Source: an uncultured Clostridia bacterium (GTDB lineage: Bacteria; Bacillota; Clostridia; Saccharofermentanales; Saccharofermentanaceae). From it: a stretch of 61,057 nt of DNA. The notes beneath the pieces are model-generated. The model did not search any database, had not been told where the DNA came from, and saw only the letters and a program-made list of their open reading frames with translations. The position numbers and the translations under genes are program-made. The stretch is taken from positions 1 through 61,057 of the forward strand of contig CAMVGO010000008.1 of assembly GCA_947167045.1 (NCBI GenBank), written 5' to 3'. Within the stretch, counting starts at the first letter, position 1. Every line of letters starts with the position of its first letter. This document shows positions 51,444 through 59,705 of the stretch, piece after piece.

Positions 51444-53000
51444 TCACCCTGCGGCAAATATCACGAGAGCCGCAACGATGCCGAATATAAGCCCGGTTAT
51501 CTCGTAAAAGTCCGATATCCTCTTTATCGGGGTAACGCACACGAACGGCAGAATGCCGGTGGCAAGGCCTGTAAGGGATGCCCCGATCAGCGCGTGATCG
51601 CTGTTTATCACACCGAGTATTATGAGAACTGCCGAAGGAAGCAATGCTTCAAGGAAGTATGCCGGACTCCCGAAATAGGCCGCCGGTCCCTGCCCCGAGA
51701 TCCTCGACTTCTTGTCGGCAAGGATCAATGCCACGGCCGACAGGCTCATTACGACAAATACTATGAGCGCAGTCACCCAGTTGTTATTGTCCTTTACCAT
51801 TCTCTCGGCATTCGTCAGGTTCAGCGACGTACCGACCAGGATCATTATCTCCGTAAGACCCGTGACGACGGATGCGATAAATATCGTAAAGCCATAGTCT
51901 TTTCTGGTATATGTGATCTTTTTGGAAGCGATGAGCTTCAGCTGTGCGAGCGCCATCAGGCCGATGATGAGCACGGGCGAATAGACCGCCACATATTTCG
52001 CATACTGCTTCACCTGCGGAATAAAGGTCATTACCGCGCCACAGAGAGCGATCCAACCGGATATCCCGAGGAATATTATGGCGCCTAAGCTGTCTCTTCC
52101 CTTCAGGACTTTGTCGCCCTTGTCGGGAACGCTGACCGGCACCATGAACAGGAAGAGCGCGAGCGATGCGACAGACATCAGCACGGAAAATACCAGGAGA
52201 ACTGTCCAGAGCGTGATCCTCGAAGACGAATAACCTCTTCCGAATGTCGTTCTGAGATACTGTGAAAGTTCGCTCAGGAACATCGGAGAAGAAAAGAGTC
52301 CGTCGCCGATCTTTTTCGATGACAGCGACAGATATCTCATCTGGTTCTGCGAGACGAACACCTTAGACGGGAAGAGCTTTCCCCTTTGAGCCGGATGGCC
52401 GTACATCGTATCGACGCCCGATATCTTCTCGAATATCATCTGCGCGCCGTTAAGTTCTGTCGAAGATTTTGCTTTGGTATCAGATCCGAAAACAGCACAG
52501 GGAACCACAGGATTTTCGCTCGTGTAACCTTCGAGCGAGGCATTTCCCGGATATTCGGGATCTATGAGGATATATCCTTCGATGTTGCCTGCCCCGGAAT
52601 CAAGAAGGTCGTCCATCACCTTGAACGCATCGCTTCCGACAGCGCAGATCACAACCTTCTGTTTGTTGTATCCGTGAGGAAGCTCATAAACATATCCCTG
52701 TTTGGAGCTCTTATTATCGGGCTCAACTATCTCAAAATCAAAATCAGCCGCTGCCAGCGCATTCCTGAGAGACACTTCTGGAATATTCCTGCCGTCGGAA
52801 TATATCAACAGCGTGTTGCCGGCATTCCGGCTGTCCTTAAAGGACATCCCATAGAGCACAAAAAGTGTGACCGCAAGACAGAGGGAAATGCCCAAAGCAA
52901 ACCACGCGGCTTTGGGTATCTTGATCGGGCGCAGTTTACGGAATCCGTATTGCGGCGCGGCCGGTCTCTCCTGCGGATCTCTTTGGGAAGTCTTCTTCAT
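51444..53000 (-). CDS. Polytopic membrane protein of unknown function
   Basis: 518 residues. One transmembrane helix at about 32-52, an extracytoplasmic domain at about 53-268 (with GYILIDPEYPGN and PCAVFGSDTKA, somewhat like a receptor or hydrolase fold), then about eight helices to the C-terminus. I do not recognise the family. It overlaps murC by one base, so it may serve cell-envelope synthesis. Confidence 0.7.
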   Translation of the reverse strand: MKKTSQRDPQERPAAPQYGFRKLRPIKIPKAAWFALGISLCLAVTLFVLYGMSFKDSRNAGNTLLIYSDGRNIPEVSLRNALAAADFDFEIVEPDNKSSKQGYVYELPHGYNKQKVVICAVGSDAFKVMDDLLDSGAGNIEGYILIDPEYPGNASLEGYTSENPVVPCAVFGSDTKAKSSTELNGAQMIFEKISGVDTMYGHPAQRGKLFPSKVFVSQNQMRYLSLSSKKIGDGLFSSPMFLSELSQYLRTTFGRGYSSSRITLWTVLLVFSVLMSVASLALFLFMVPVSVPDKGDKVLKGRDSLGAIIFLGISGWIALCGAVMTFIPQVKQYAKYVAVYSPVLIIGLMALAQLKLIASKKITYTRKDYGFTIFIASVVTGLTEIMILVGTSLNLTNAERMVKDNNNWVTALIVFVVMSLSAVALILADKKSRISGQGPAAYFGSPAYFLEALLPSAVLIILGVINSDHALIGASLTGLATGILPFVCVTPIKRISDFYEITGLIFGIVAALVIFAAG

Positions 53001-54463
53001 TATGTCTCCGGACAGAGCTCATCGCCCAAAGTCCTGATATCCTCCGGACCGAGGATAAGGATGATGTCACCGGGTCTGATAAGCTCGTCTATCCTCTTTT
53101 TCAGTTCTTCCCTGTCTTCGTAAAACTCGGCATCGCCGCCCTGTTCATTGATCTTATCCGAGATCATCTTGCTGGACATTCCGAGCGTATCGCTCTCCCT
53201 GTCGGAGAAGATCTCTGCAAACAATACCTTTTTGCAGGGAAGAAGGCTTGATACGTAATCGTCGAAAAGGAGTTTTGTACGGTTGAATGTCAGAGGCTGG
53301 AAGACAACGAGGATATCGTTGTGCGGCATATTGGAAGCCGCTTCTATGGTAGCCCTTGCCGCGGTCGGGTGATGTGCATAGTCGACTACGACATCGCAGC
53401 CTTTGTACTTGCCCTTTACGGTATATCTTCCGTCGGCACCCGCAAAGCTGTTTAACGCGTTTCTTATCGCGTCAGGTGTTGCCCCGTTAACGTAAGCAGC
53501 TGCTGCCGCATTGAGTGCGTTTGAGATGTTGTGGCTTCCGGGTATCCTCAGCTGAACATCTATCCTGGTCTCCTGATCGAATACGATATCGAAAGAAGGC
53601 AGTCCGTCATTAAACGTGATGTTCTCCGCCCTGCAGCCGGCAACCGCACCAGTCACTTCACAGACAGCGTCATCCGTTGCGCAAGCTATTATCTGAGGGA
53701 ATGACCTTCCTGCACTTGCAAAGTATTCCTTCGCTTCTTCAACAGCCTTGGCGATGTTCTTATCGTGTCCGGAAACAACGACATAACCGTTATCGTCAAC
53801 AAGTCTTATGAAACGTGCAAATACATCTATTACATCTTCTATCGTCGGATAGCAGTCGACATGATCGTGATCGATGTTGGTGATTACTGCCGTGGTCGAT
53901 GAGAAGTTCAGGAAAGATCTGTTGAACTCACACGCTTCCGATACCAGAAGATCTTCCGAACCGGCCTTTACCGTGCCTCCGAATATATCAAGATCAGCTC
54001 CGAGGTGTACCGTCGGATCAAGTCCTTCATCTATCAGCATAAGAGATATCATGGATGTGGTAGTGGTCTTTCCGTGCGTGCCTGAGACATTGATAACATT
54101 CTTATATGTTCTCGTGAAAGCTCCGAGGAACTCGGCTCTGTCAAATATCTGAAGTCCGAGCTCATTCGCCCTGCTTACCTCTTTGTTGTCGGGCAGTATG
54201 GCTGCCGTCTTAACAAGATAATCGGGCTTAAAATCGTCGATGTTGGAAGCAACCTGCGGATAATAGATCTTTATCCCCTGCTCTTCAAGGATGGCTGTCC
54301 TCTCCGAAGGATGATTATCCGATCCTCCGACGACAAATGCTGCATGCTTTGCAAGTCTTGCAAGACCGTTCATGGAGATGCCGCCTATTCCGATAAAATA
54401 GATCCTCGCGCCCTGCTTTATATCTTTCAATGTAAAACTCTTAGGTTCCAGCACTGTAAACAC
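53000..54463 (-). CDS. murC: UDP-N-acetylmuramate-L-alanine ligase
   Basis: Adds L-Ala to UDP-MurNAc in peptidoglycan synthesis. 487 residues: Rossmann opening IYFIGIGGISMNG, ATP loop SGTHGKTTTTSM, GADLDIFGG, and DYAHHPTA. Starts are ambiguous: GTG at 54463 directly abuts the AAGGGAA site, while GTG at 54454 has about ten bases' spacing and may be the true start. Confidence 0.95.
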   Translation of the reverse strand: MFTVLEPKSFTLKDIKQGARIYFIGIGGISMNGLARLAKHAAFVVGGSDNHPSERTAILEEQGIKIYYPQVASNIDDFKPDYLVKTAAILPDNKEVSRANELGLQIFDRAEFLGAFTRTYKNVINVSGTHGKTTTTSMISLMLIDEGLDPTVHLGADLDIFGGTVKAGSEDLLVSEACEFNRSFLNFSSTTAVITNIDHDHVDCYPTIEDVIDVFARFIRLVDDNGYVVVSGHDKNIAKAVEEAKEYFASAGRSFPQIIACATDDAVCEVTGAVAGCRAENITFNDGLPSFDIVFDQETRIDVQLRIPGSHNISNALNAAAAAYVNGATPDAIRNALNSFAGADGRYTVKGKYKGCDVVVDYAHHPTAARATIEAASNMPHNDILVVFQPLTFNRTKLLFDDYVSSLLPCKKVLFAEIFSDRESDTLGMSSKMISDKINEQGGDAEFYEDREELKKRIDELIRPGDIILILGPEDIRTLGDELCPET

Positions 54464-54501
54464 TTCCCTTTATCTTCAAGATTTCAAGTAATTCTATCAT
54501 T

Positions 54502-54987
54502 TCAGGACCGTACGGCAAAATCTCCGACTACGGCATTTGTGAATGATATAAGGTCGGATGACTTGAGCCTTAACTGCACGCCCCTCTGACCAGCACTTAC
54601 GCAGACGTCGTCAACAAGTTCAATCATCTCATCTATGAACGTCCTGTACTGTTTCTTCATTCCGATAGGAGAACAGCCTCCCCTGATATAGCCGGTAACG
54701 TTCAGGAGATCTTTTACGTGTATCATGTTGACGCTCTTGCATCCTGCGAGTTTTGCCGCCTTCTTCAGGTCAACCTCGTCATCGACGCAGATGCAGAACA
54801 CAAGATATTCTCCCTTGTCGGATACTGCTGTCAGCGTCTTGAACACTTCCTCATAAGGAACGCCCAGATATTCCGCTACGTGATGACCGTCCAGGTCATT
54901 TTCGTCATACTCGTATTCCTGATATGTATAATCGATCCCCGCCTTATCAAGGATCCTCATGGCATTTGTCTTCTTAAACTGAGACAT
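54502..54987 (-). CDS. YbaK-family Cys-tRNA(Pro) deacylase
   Basis: 161-residue editing domain that hydrolyses mischarged Cys-tRNA(Pro). Motifs: KTLTAVSDKGEYLVFCI, the AGCKSVNMIH segment and GYIRGGCSPIGMKK. The start at 54987 has AAGGAGG upstream. It lies 38 bases before murC. Confidence 0.93.
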   Translation of the reverse strand: MSQFKKTNAMRILDKAGIDYTYQEYEYDENDLDGHHVAEYLGVPYEEVFKTLTAVSDKGEYLVFCICVDDEVDLKKAAKLAGCKSVNMIHVKDLLNVTGYIRGGCSPIGMKKQYRTFIDEMIELVDDVCVSAGQRGVQLRLKSSDLISFTNAVVGDFAVRS

Positions 54988-55015
54988 GAAGCGCCTCCTT
55001 ACTGTTGCTCTGCAT

Positions 55016-55044
55016 ATTCTATCCTTGTTGCCAATACGATTCAA
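55016..55044 (-). promoter_or_regulatory. SigA promoter of ybaK
   Basis: Minus strand: TTGAAT (55039-55044), 17-base spacer, TAGAAT (55016-55021). It overlaps the divergent VOC gene promoter. Confidence 0.75.
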
Positions 55045-55055
55045 ATTGATAAAAT
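55028..55055 (+). promoter_or_regulatory. Promoter of the VOC-domain gene
   Basis: TTGCCA (55028-55033), 16-base spacer, TAAAAT (55050-55055), 30 bases before the ATG. Confidence 0.6.
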
Positions 55056-55084
55056 AGACTAACTATCGATTATTGGAGAGGCTT

Positions 55085-55927
55085 ATGCTTAACAAAGAAT
55101 ACCCGTTGCACGATATGAACCTTGTTTTCGACATGATCGAACAGTCGATAAAGAACGGCGGAACGCACGACAAGGCAGAAGAAGAGATGAACCTTCTCAT
55201 GCATCTATACGCAGGTCTCCCTGCAGAAGCCGTCGAACATGGCATGATGTTCATCCACGGCAGAGCATGTGAGATTCCTGCCTCATCGGATATAATCCCT
55301 CTCCATGTAAGGCTCATGAACCTTCTGGAATACCTTGAGAAGATAGAGTATCTCGCCGAGATCCCGGCTACGATGACATCCGAGGAAATATCCAAGAGAA
55401 GCGAAATGATGAACTCTCTTGATGAGCACGAAAAGCTTTTCGGCACACCGCTCCTCGGATATCAGTTCAACATGGGCAGCAAAGAACCGAAAAAAGCCGA
55501 AGAAGGCGAAGATGAAGACAGCGGCAGACTCCTTCTCATGAACAGTCAGGCATCGGTATTCGCCTGCAAGGACATCTATAAGACAGCGATCTTTTACGAA
55601 GACAAGCTCGGTTTCAGAGCGACTCACCTTGACGATGAGGCGATGCCTCACATCAAGCTCACGAGGGATAATATTGCGATCGTTCTCGTCCGGGGCGAAG
55701 GCGCCATCACCAAGCCCGCAAGAGAATTCGGCATCAAGTACGACATGTACATATACTGCTCCGAGCCCTTCCTGCTCCACAACGAGATCGCAGGCAACGG
55801 CATAAAGATAATCGAAGATCTTCCGGAAGCAAAAGAAGCGCAGAGCCAGACCATAAACCGCCAGTTCGTCTTCGAAGATGTCGACGGCAGGCACATCTGC
55901 GTCTCACAGTTTATTGAGACAGCTTAA
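55085..55927 (+). CDS. VOC-superfamily (glyoxalase-like) protein with helical N-terminus
   Basis: 280 residues. Residues 1-130 are a helical domain I do not recognise, then a charged Lys/Glu linker (KAEEGEDEDSG), then a VOC/glyoxalase fold (about 160-280) with KTAIFYEDKLGFRATHLDDEAMPHI and VFEDVDGRHICV. The start at 55085 follows GGAGAG; a TTG start at 55073 is less likely. Function is not clear; families include glyoxalases and drug-binding proteins. Confidence 0.7.
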   Translation: MLNKEYPLHDMNLVFDMIEQSIKNGGTHDKAEEEMNLLMHLYAGLPAEAVEHGMMFIHGRACEIPASSDIIPLHVRLMNLLEYLEKIEYLAEIPATMTSEEISKRSEMMNSLDEHEKLFGTPLLGYQFNMGSKEPKKAEEGEDEDSGRLLLMNSQASVFACKDIYKTAIFYEDKLGFRATHLDDEAMPHIKLTRDNIAIVLVRGEGAITKPAREFGIKYDMYIYCSEPFLLHNEIAGNGIKIIEDLPEAKEAQSQTINRQFVFEDVDGRHICVSQFIETA

Positions 55928-55980
55928 CGGTGCATCTCAAAAGGGTTTTGGTCTTCTTCGTTAAATAACCCCGACAATGC

Positions 55981-56036
55981 AATGTGCTCGAAAACGTCAT
56001 GCTGAAAGCCTTTTTCGTGACGATTTCGTGCACATT
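55981..56036. repeat. Long imperfect hairpin in the 55.9-56.2 kb gap
   Basis: Stem of 19 bp with two mismatches (55981-55999 against 56018-56036) and an 18-base loop. Part of it (55995-56020) is repeated imperfectly at 56057-56082 (21 of 26 bases). The rest of the 298-base gap holds no gene, only the DUF4097 terminator. Confidence 0.65.
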
Positions 56037-56125
56037 AATACCAATTTGCATTTATTCGTCATGCCGAGAAGCATTTTCGTGAAGTTTCTTAACAAAATGA
56101 TTTTATCTCATGGACATACTCACTA

Positions 56126-56163
56126 CAACAAAAACTCCCATGTCCGCTCAGGACGTGGGAGTC
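56126..56163 (-). terminator. Terminator after the DUF4097 gene
   Basis: Minus strand: 12-bp stem (ACTCCCACGTCC/GGACATGGGAGT with one T-G wobble) then TTTTTGTTG. It is about 60 bases past the stop codon. Confidence 0.88.
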
Positions 56164-56225
56164 TTGGTTATATGAAACTGTCTGAGGATATTACTCTGTT
56201 CTCCTGATGGTGAGACTTACAGTTC

Positions 56226-57290
56226 TCAGATCTTATTAAGAGTCACATCTCCGGATGAGCAGTGGATCTTCATTTCAGCCGTGCCGTTCCCGCTGATGTA
56301 ATCCTTGCCGTTCTTCTCGAAAGGAAGGTTATAGTTGAACTCACCGCTCGAGACATTAAGATGAACCGTAACATCAGCATCTTCAGGGATTCTGACATCG
56401 ATTCCGCCGGAGCTGCAATTGATATTTGAAGTTTCAGGGACCTTATTCAGGCTGATATCGGAATGACCGCTGGAAGCCTTTGTGGTGAGGTTCTTTACTT
56501 CGTCTGCTTCAAGCGTAATGCCGCCTGAACTTACATCTACGTCAAGTGTATTTACCGTGCCCATTACAGCGTTAACTCCGCCTGAAGAAGAATGGATCTT
56601 AGCCTGGTCTACTGTTCCCTGCTGTTCGACAGTGATCTTGCCGGAAGACGAATCAATGTCGAAAGACTTGCAGTCACCGTTCTGAATGATAACGACATTA
56701 CCTGAAGAGGCCTTAACCTTTAATGAATCACTGTTGCCGTTCTGAGCAAGACCTACATTGCCGGAAGAAGACTTCAATTCGACAGCAGTTGCAGAGCAGT
56801 CGATATTCATGTTGCCTGATGAAGCATATGAATACAGAGAATCTGTTGTAAACCCGTACAGATCTATATCACCGGAAGATACTTCGATGATGAAGTCATC
56901 AAGTTCCTGAGCCTCGGGGATCGTGATCTCAAGGCTCTTCTCGATCTTGTTGAAGTTGATCGACTTGGTTGAAACGCAGTATCTGACATAGAGCGTATCG
57001 CCGTCTACCCATGTGTGGACCTGATGGTCGGAATCGAGATCTGTGTTGGCGGTCTCATCTACCTTAATGTTGTCAGTGTCTGTACCCCTAACCTTTACTT
57101 CGCCTGAGAGATAATCGATGTTGATCTTTGTGATCTTGTCGTCGATCTCACGATCACCAGCCGTGTATTTGTCACCGTTCTCGTACCGGTAACTGACTGT
57201 GTTGATCAGACCGAACGAGCAACCTGTTAAGCAAAGTGTTAAAGGCATTATAAGAGCCATTGCTCCTGCTACTAAATGTTTTGTGTTCAT
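56226..57290 (-). CDS. DUF4097-family beta-strand repeat lipoprotein
   Basis: 354 residues. Signal peptide with lipobox LTGC at about 22-25. The rest is a beta solenoid with about 11 SSG-type turns (SSGDIDL, SSGNMNI, SSSGNVG, SSSGKIT, SSGGIT and so on) at intervals of about 18-20 residues. Typical of the DUF4097 family encoded beside ECF sigma factors. It is third in the sigma operon, overlapping the anti-sigma gene by one base. Confidence 0.85.
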   Translation of the reverse strand: MNTKHLVAGAMALIMPLTLCLTGCSFGLINTVSYRYENGDKYTAGDREIDDKITKINIDYLSGEVKVRGTDTDNIKVDETANTDLDSDHQVHTWVDGDTLYVRYCVSTKSINFNKIEKSLEITIPEAQELDDFIIEVSSGDIDLYGFTTDSLYSYASSGNMNIDCSATAVELKSSSGNVGLAQNGNSDSLKVKASSGNVVIIQNGDCKSFDIDSSSGKITVEQQGTVDQAKIHSSSGGVNAVMGTVNTLDVDVSSGGITLEADEVKNLTTKASSGHSDISLNKVPETSNINCSSGGIDVRIPEDADVTVHLNVSSGEFNYNLPFEKNGKDYISGNGTAEMKIHCSSGDVTLNKI

Positions 57291-58246
57291 TATTTCTTTC
57301 CTCCCTTATTTTTTCCAACTAAGAAACCGATTCCGGCAATTACGAGTCCTATAACTACGAAAGTTAAAGGCGGCACTGATACACCGGAAGAATAAGTAAC
57401 GCCTGTCCTTGAAACACTTGCTTCTGCAGCAGGTCCGAGAACCGAGATAAGGCATGACATAACACCTGCTGATGCAACGCAAAGACCTGTCTTAACGCAA
57501 GCGTTGAAGCGCAGATATCTGATGATAGCAAAGATCGCCCAGCATAATCCGACCAAAGGCATTGAGACTGCAAATGCCATCGGGAAGAACTCCTTCATTC
57601 CCACAAACATGCCGATAGAGAACATCATGAGAACAAATGTAGCTGTGCAAGCGCACATTATCGCAAGACCCTTGTGATTCTTAACATAAGCATTTACAGG
57701 TCTTCTGTACGCGATAAAAGGCGCGAAAAGCATCGTAAGTCCAAAGAGGGTTGAAGATGCCGCAACCAGGAACCAGTTGCCTCCTGAGTAGATGCAGATA
57801 ACACCGAGGAGAAGTAAAACGCTTCCGGTAAATGATGCCATTGTGGTAAACATCTTGTTCTCGGGTACCATGAGCGGAACAACGATCAAAGATGCTGCAA
57901 CGAGGATTCCTGCGAGAACTATGAAGAACCATGTAAGTCCTGCGCCTGTAGCGAGATTAACAATGAGGCATACGAGAATCGGTATCGCGAATATCATTGC
58001 GATGATGCTTCCTGCCAGAGCGCTTTTTCTCTTAAAAAATCTGGCCTGGGAGTTTATTACCTCATCCTTTTCCTTAACGATCTTCTCATCTATGGTAAAG
58101 TCATTCAGACTGTTTAACATCTTCTTGCAATCAGCACACTCAGCAAGATGTTCTTCAACGATCTTTTTTGAGGCTTCGCTGCATATATCGTCTTTATATA
58201 ACGGCAGAAGATCTGAGATCAAATCACAATTATATTTCATATTCAT
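57290..58246 (-). CDS. Anti-sigma factor (zf-HC2) membrane protein
   Basis: 318 residues. N-terminal zinc-finger anti-sigma domain (CDLISDLLPLYKDDICSEASKKI ends with HLAECADC), then about seven transmembrane helices from residue 75. Probably binds and holds the ECF sigma factor encoded just upstream (17-base overlap). Confidence 0.87.
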   Translation of the reverse strand: MNMKYNCDLISDLLPLYKDDICSEASKKIVEEHLAECADCKKMLNSLNDFTIDEKIVKEKDEVINSQARFFKRKSALAGSIIAMIFAIPILVCLIVNLATGAGLTWFFIVLAGILVAASLIVVPLMVPENKMFTTMASFTGSVLLLLGVICIYSGGNWFLVAASSTLFGLTMLFAPFIAYRRPVNAYVKNHKGLAIMCACTATFVLMMFSIGMFVGMKEFFPMAFAVSMPLVGLCWAIFAIIRYLRFNACVKTGLCVASAGVMSCLISVLGPAAEASVSRTGVTYSSGVSVPPLTFVVIGLVIAGIGFLVGKNKGGKK

Positions 58247-58724
58247 CCATCCTTTCCTTGATCTTTAATCTGGCTCTGTGATACGTGACCCGGGCCCAGG
58301 TCTCTGTCTTACCGAAGATAGAACCGATCTCCGCGAATGACAGCTCGCCGAATACCCTCAGCTGGAAGACCTCTTTATACGGTTCCTCCAGCCGGTGGAG
58401 TATCGTGTGTATCTTCAAGGATGTGTCCCTGTCGGCGAGCTTATCCTCTATCCCTTTATCCGTGTCAGGAAGCTCGGCTCCGGGTTCATCATCCTGGTTC
58501 GCATAATGCCTTTTGGTATCAATGAAGATATTCTTTGCGATAGCGCACAGCCACGTGTAACTGTCACTGTCTCCCCTGAAGCTCTTATCAGTCGATATCG
58601 CCCTGAAAAAGGTCTCCTGGGTTATCTCCTCGGCATCATTACGGTCCTTGGCAAGTGTCATAACGTAGGAGAAAACCTTCATATAAAAGGCTTCATAAAG
58701 CTTTTCTGCGGTTTTCTTATCCAC
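58230..58724 (-). CDS. ECF-family RNA polymerase sigma factor
   Basis: 164 residues with region 2 (SYVMTLAKDRNDAEEITQ, FIDTKRH) and region 4 (EVFQLRVFGELSFAEIGSIF, WARVTYHRARLKIKE). Starts with GTG at 58724; upstream in-frame sequence ends at a stop codon. It has a self-regulated promoter of ECF type. Confidence 0.94.
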   Translation of the reverse strand: MDKKTAEKLYEAFYMKVFSYVMTLAKDRNDAEEITQETFFRAISTDKSFRGDSDSYTWLCAIAKNIFIDTKRHYANQDDEPGAELPDTDKGIEDKLADRDTSLKIHTILHRLEEPYKEVFQLRVFGELSFAEIGSIFGKTETWARVTYHRARLKIKERMDEYEI

Positions 58725-58758
58725 GTATCAAACAACCTTTCTTTTGTGATCTCACCTG

Positions 58759-58787
58759 TTAGACGGAGATATCGCAAATTCGTTACA
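58759..58787 (-). promoter_or_regulatory. ECF-type promoter of the sigma operon
   Basis: Minus strand: TGTAAC (58782-58787), 16-base spacer, CGTCTAA (58759-58765), resembling Bacillus SigX/SigM/SigW sites (TGAAAC or TGTAAC, N16-17, CGTC). Placement 35 bases before the GTG supports autoregulation. Confidence 0.8.
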
Positions 58788-58823
58788 AGAAAAATCGAAA
58801 AGTTTTCAAAATTTTTTTGCAGT

Positions 58824-58852
58824 CCCGAAAACCCATTGTTTTCGGGTTTTTT
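58824..58852 (+). terminator. Plus-strand terminator between prmC and the sigma operon
   Basis: Perfect 9-bp stem CCCGAAAAC/GTTTTCGGG with a five-base loop, then TTTTTT on the plus strand. No plus-strand gene precedes it; it would stop antisense transcription. In the minus direction no T run follows. Confidence 0.7.
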
Positions 58853-58856
58853 GCAC

Positions 58857-59705
58857 TTATTTAAACCCGATGGTAACCCTCGGATTGTTCCCGTAATCTC
58901 TTATCGTAAGACAATCTTTCAGTCCGCCCTGCCCGAAAAGCTCCCTCACGGCATCTCCCTGCGCGTACCCGTGTTCGGCCATCAGGGCACCTCCGTCCCT
59001 GAGGAGTTCTTTCGCGCACCTGATGATGTACGGATAGAATAAGAGACCGTCAGCGCCGGCCCTGAGTGCAAGGTCCGGCTCGTGGTCTTTTACGACGCTG
59101 TCTAATTCTTCCATTTCAGCATCCGTGATATAAGGCGGATTGGATACGATGATGTCGAGTTTGCCTAGTTCAGGCACACTTTTTAGGACATCATGCTTTA
59201 TTACCTTTATGTCTTCAGGCTTCAGGGCCTGTGTCTTAACATTATCTGTTGAAGTTTCAATCGCGGTATCGATTATGTCGATGAGACATCCTTCCGTTTT
59301 GCCGCCAGATCTGACGATCTCATTTGCAAGGGAGATGCCGATGCATCCTGAACCGGTGCAGAGATCGGCGAACCTTATATCTGTTATATCCTTACCGTAT
59401 GAAGGAACTGTCAGCAGATCGCCTGTTGCCAGATCATTTATCCCCAAAAACTTAAGAGCCGCCTCAACAACTGTCTCGGTATCTGCTCTGGGGATAAGAA
59501 CTCCGGGACGCACTTTATAGCATTCTTTAAAGAAATGCCGGTATCCCAGAATATAAGCAAGAGGCTCGCCTTCAGCGCGCCTCTTCACAGCATCTTCCAA
59601 TGCTTTGCCTTCTAATTCTCCGCTTAAGATATCAAGGTCTAACGAAGCTTCATCGTCACCCGCTTCCTTAAGTATCGTGAGCAGTCTGTCATTACCAGAC
59701 GTCAT
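58857..59705 (-). CDS. prmC: Peptide chain release factor N5-glutamine methyltransferase
   Basis: 282-residue SAM methyltransferase that modifies the GGQ glutamine of RF1/RF2. N-terminal helical domain (EPLAYILGYRHFF), motif I DLCTGSGCIGISLA, catalytic NPPYI. It overlaps the DUF1385 gene by 14 bases. prfA is not the next gene. Confidence 0.96.
   Translation of the reverse strand: MTSGNDRLLTILKEAGDDEASLDLDILSGELEGKALEDAVKRRAEGEPLAYILGYRHFFKECYKVRPGVLIPRADTETVVEAALKFLGINDLATGDLLTVPSYGKDITDIRFADLCTGSGCIGISLANEIVRSGGKTEGCLIDIIDTAIETSTDNVKTQALKPEDIKVIKHDVLKSVPELGKLDIIVSNPPYITDAEMEELDSVVKDHEPDLALRAGADGLLFYPYIIRCAKELLRDGGALMAEHGYAQGDAVRELFGQGGLKDCLTIRDYGNNPRVTIGFK

Noticed and set aside
50925..52088. 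Long plus-strand frame of 387 codons
   Set aside because: It runs antisense through rplU, its promoter and the polytopic protein gene, with no ribosome site and Cys/Arg/His-rich shadow composition.
52386..53123. Plus-strand frame of 245 codons
   Set aside because: Shadow of the polytopic protein and murC genes.
56226..57290. Possible CRISPR-like or tandem DNA repeat
   Set aside because: The periodicity is in the protein (SSG turns); the DNA units are too diverged and lack spacers.
58395..59042. Plus-strand frame of 215 codons
   Set aside because: Antisense to the sigma factor and prmC and interrupted in sense by the terminator at 58824-58852; no domain is visible.
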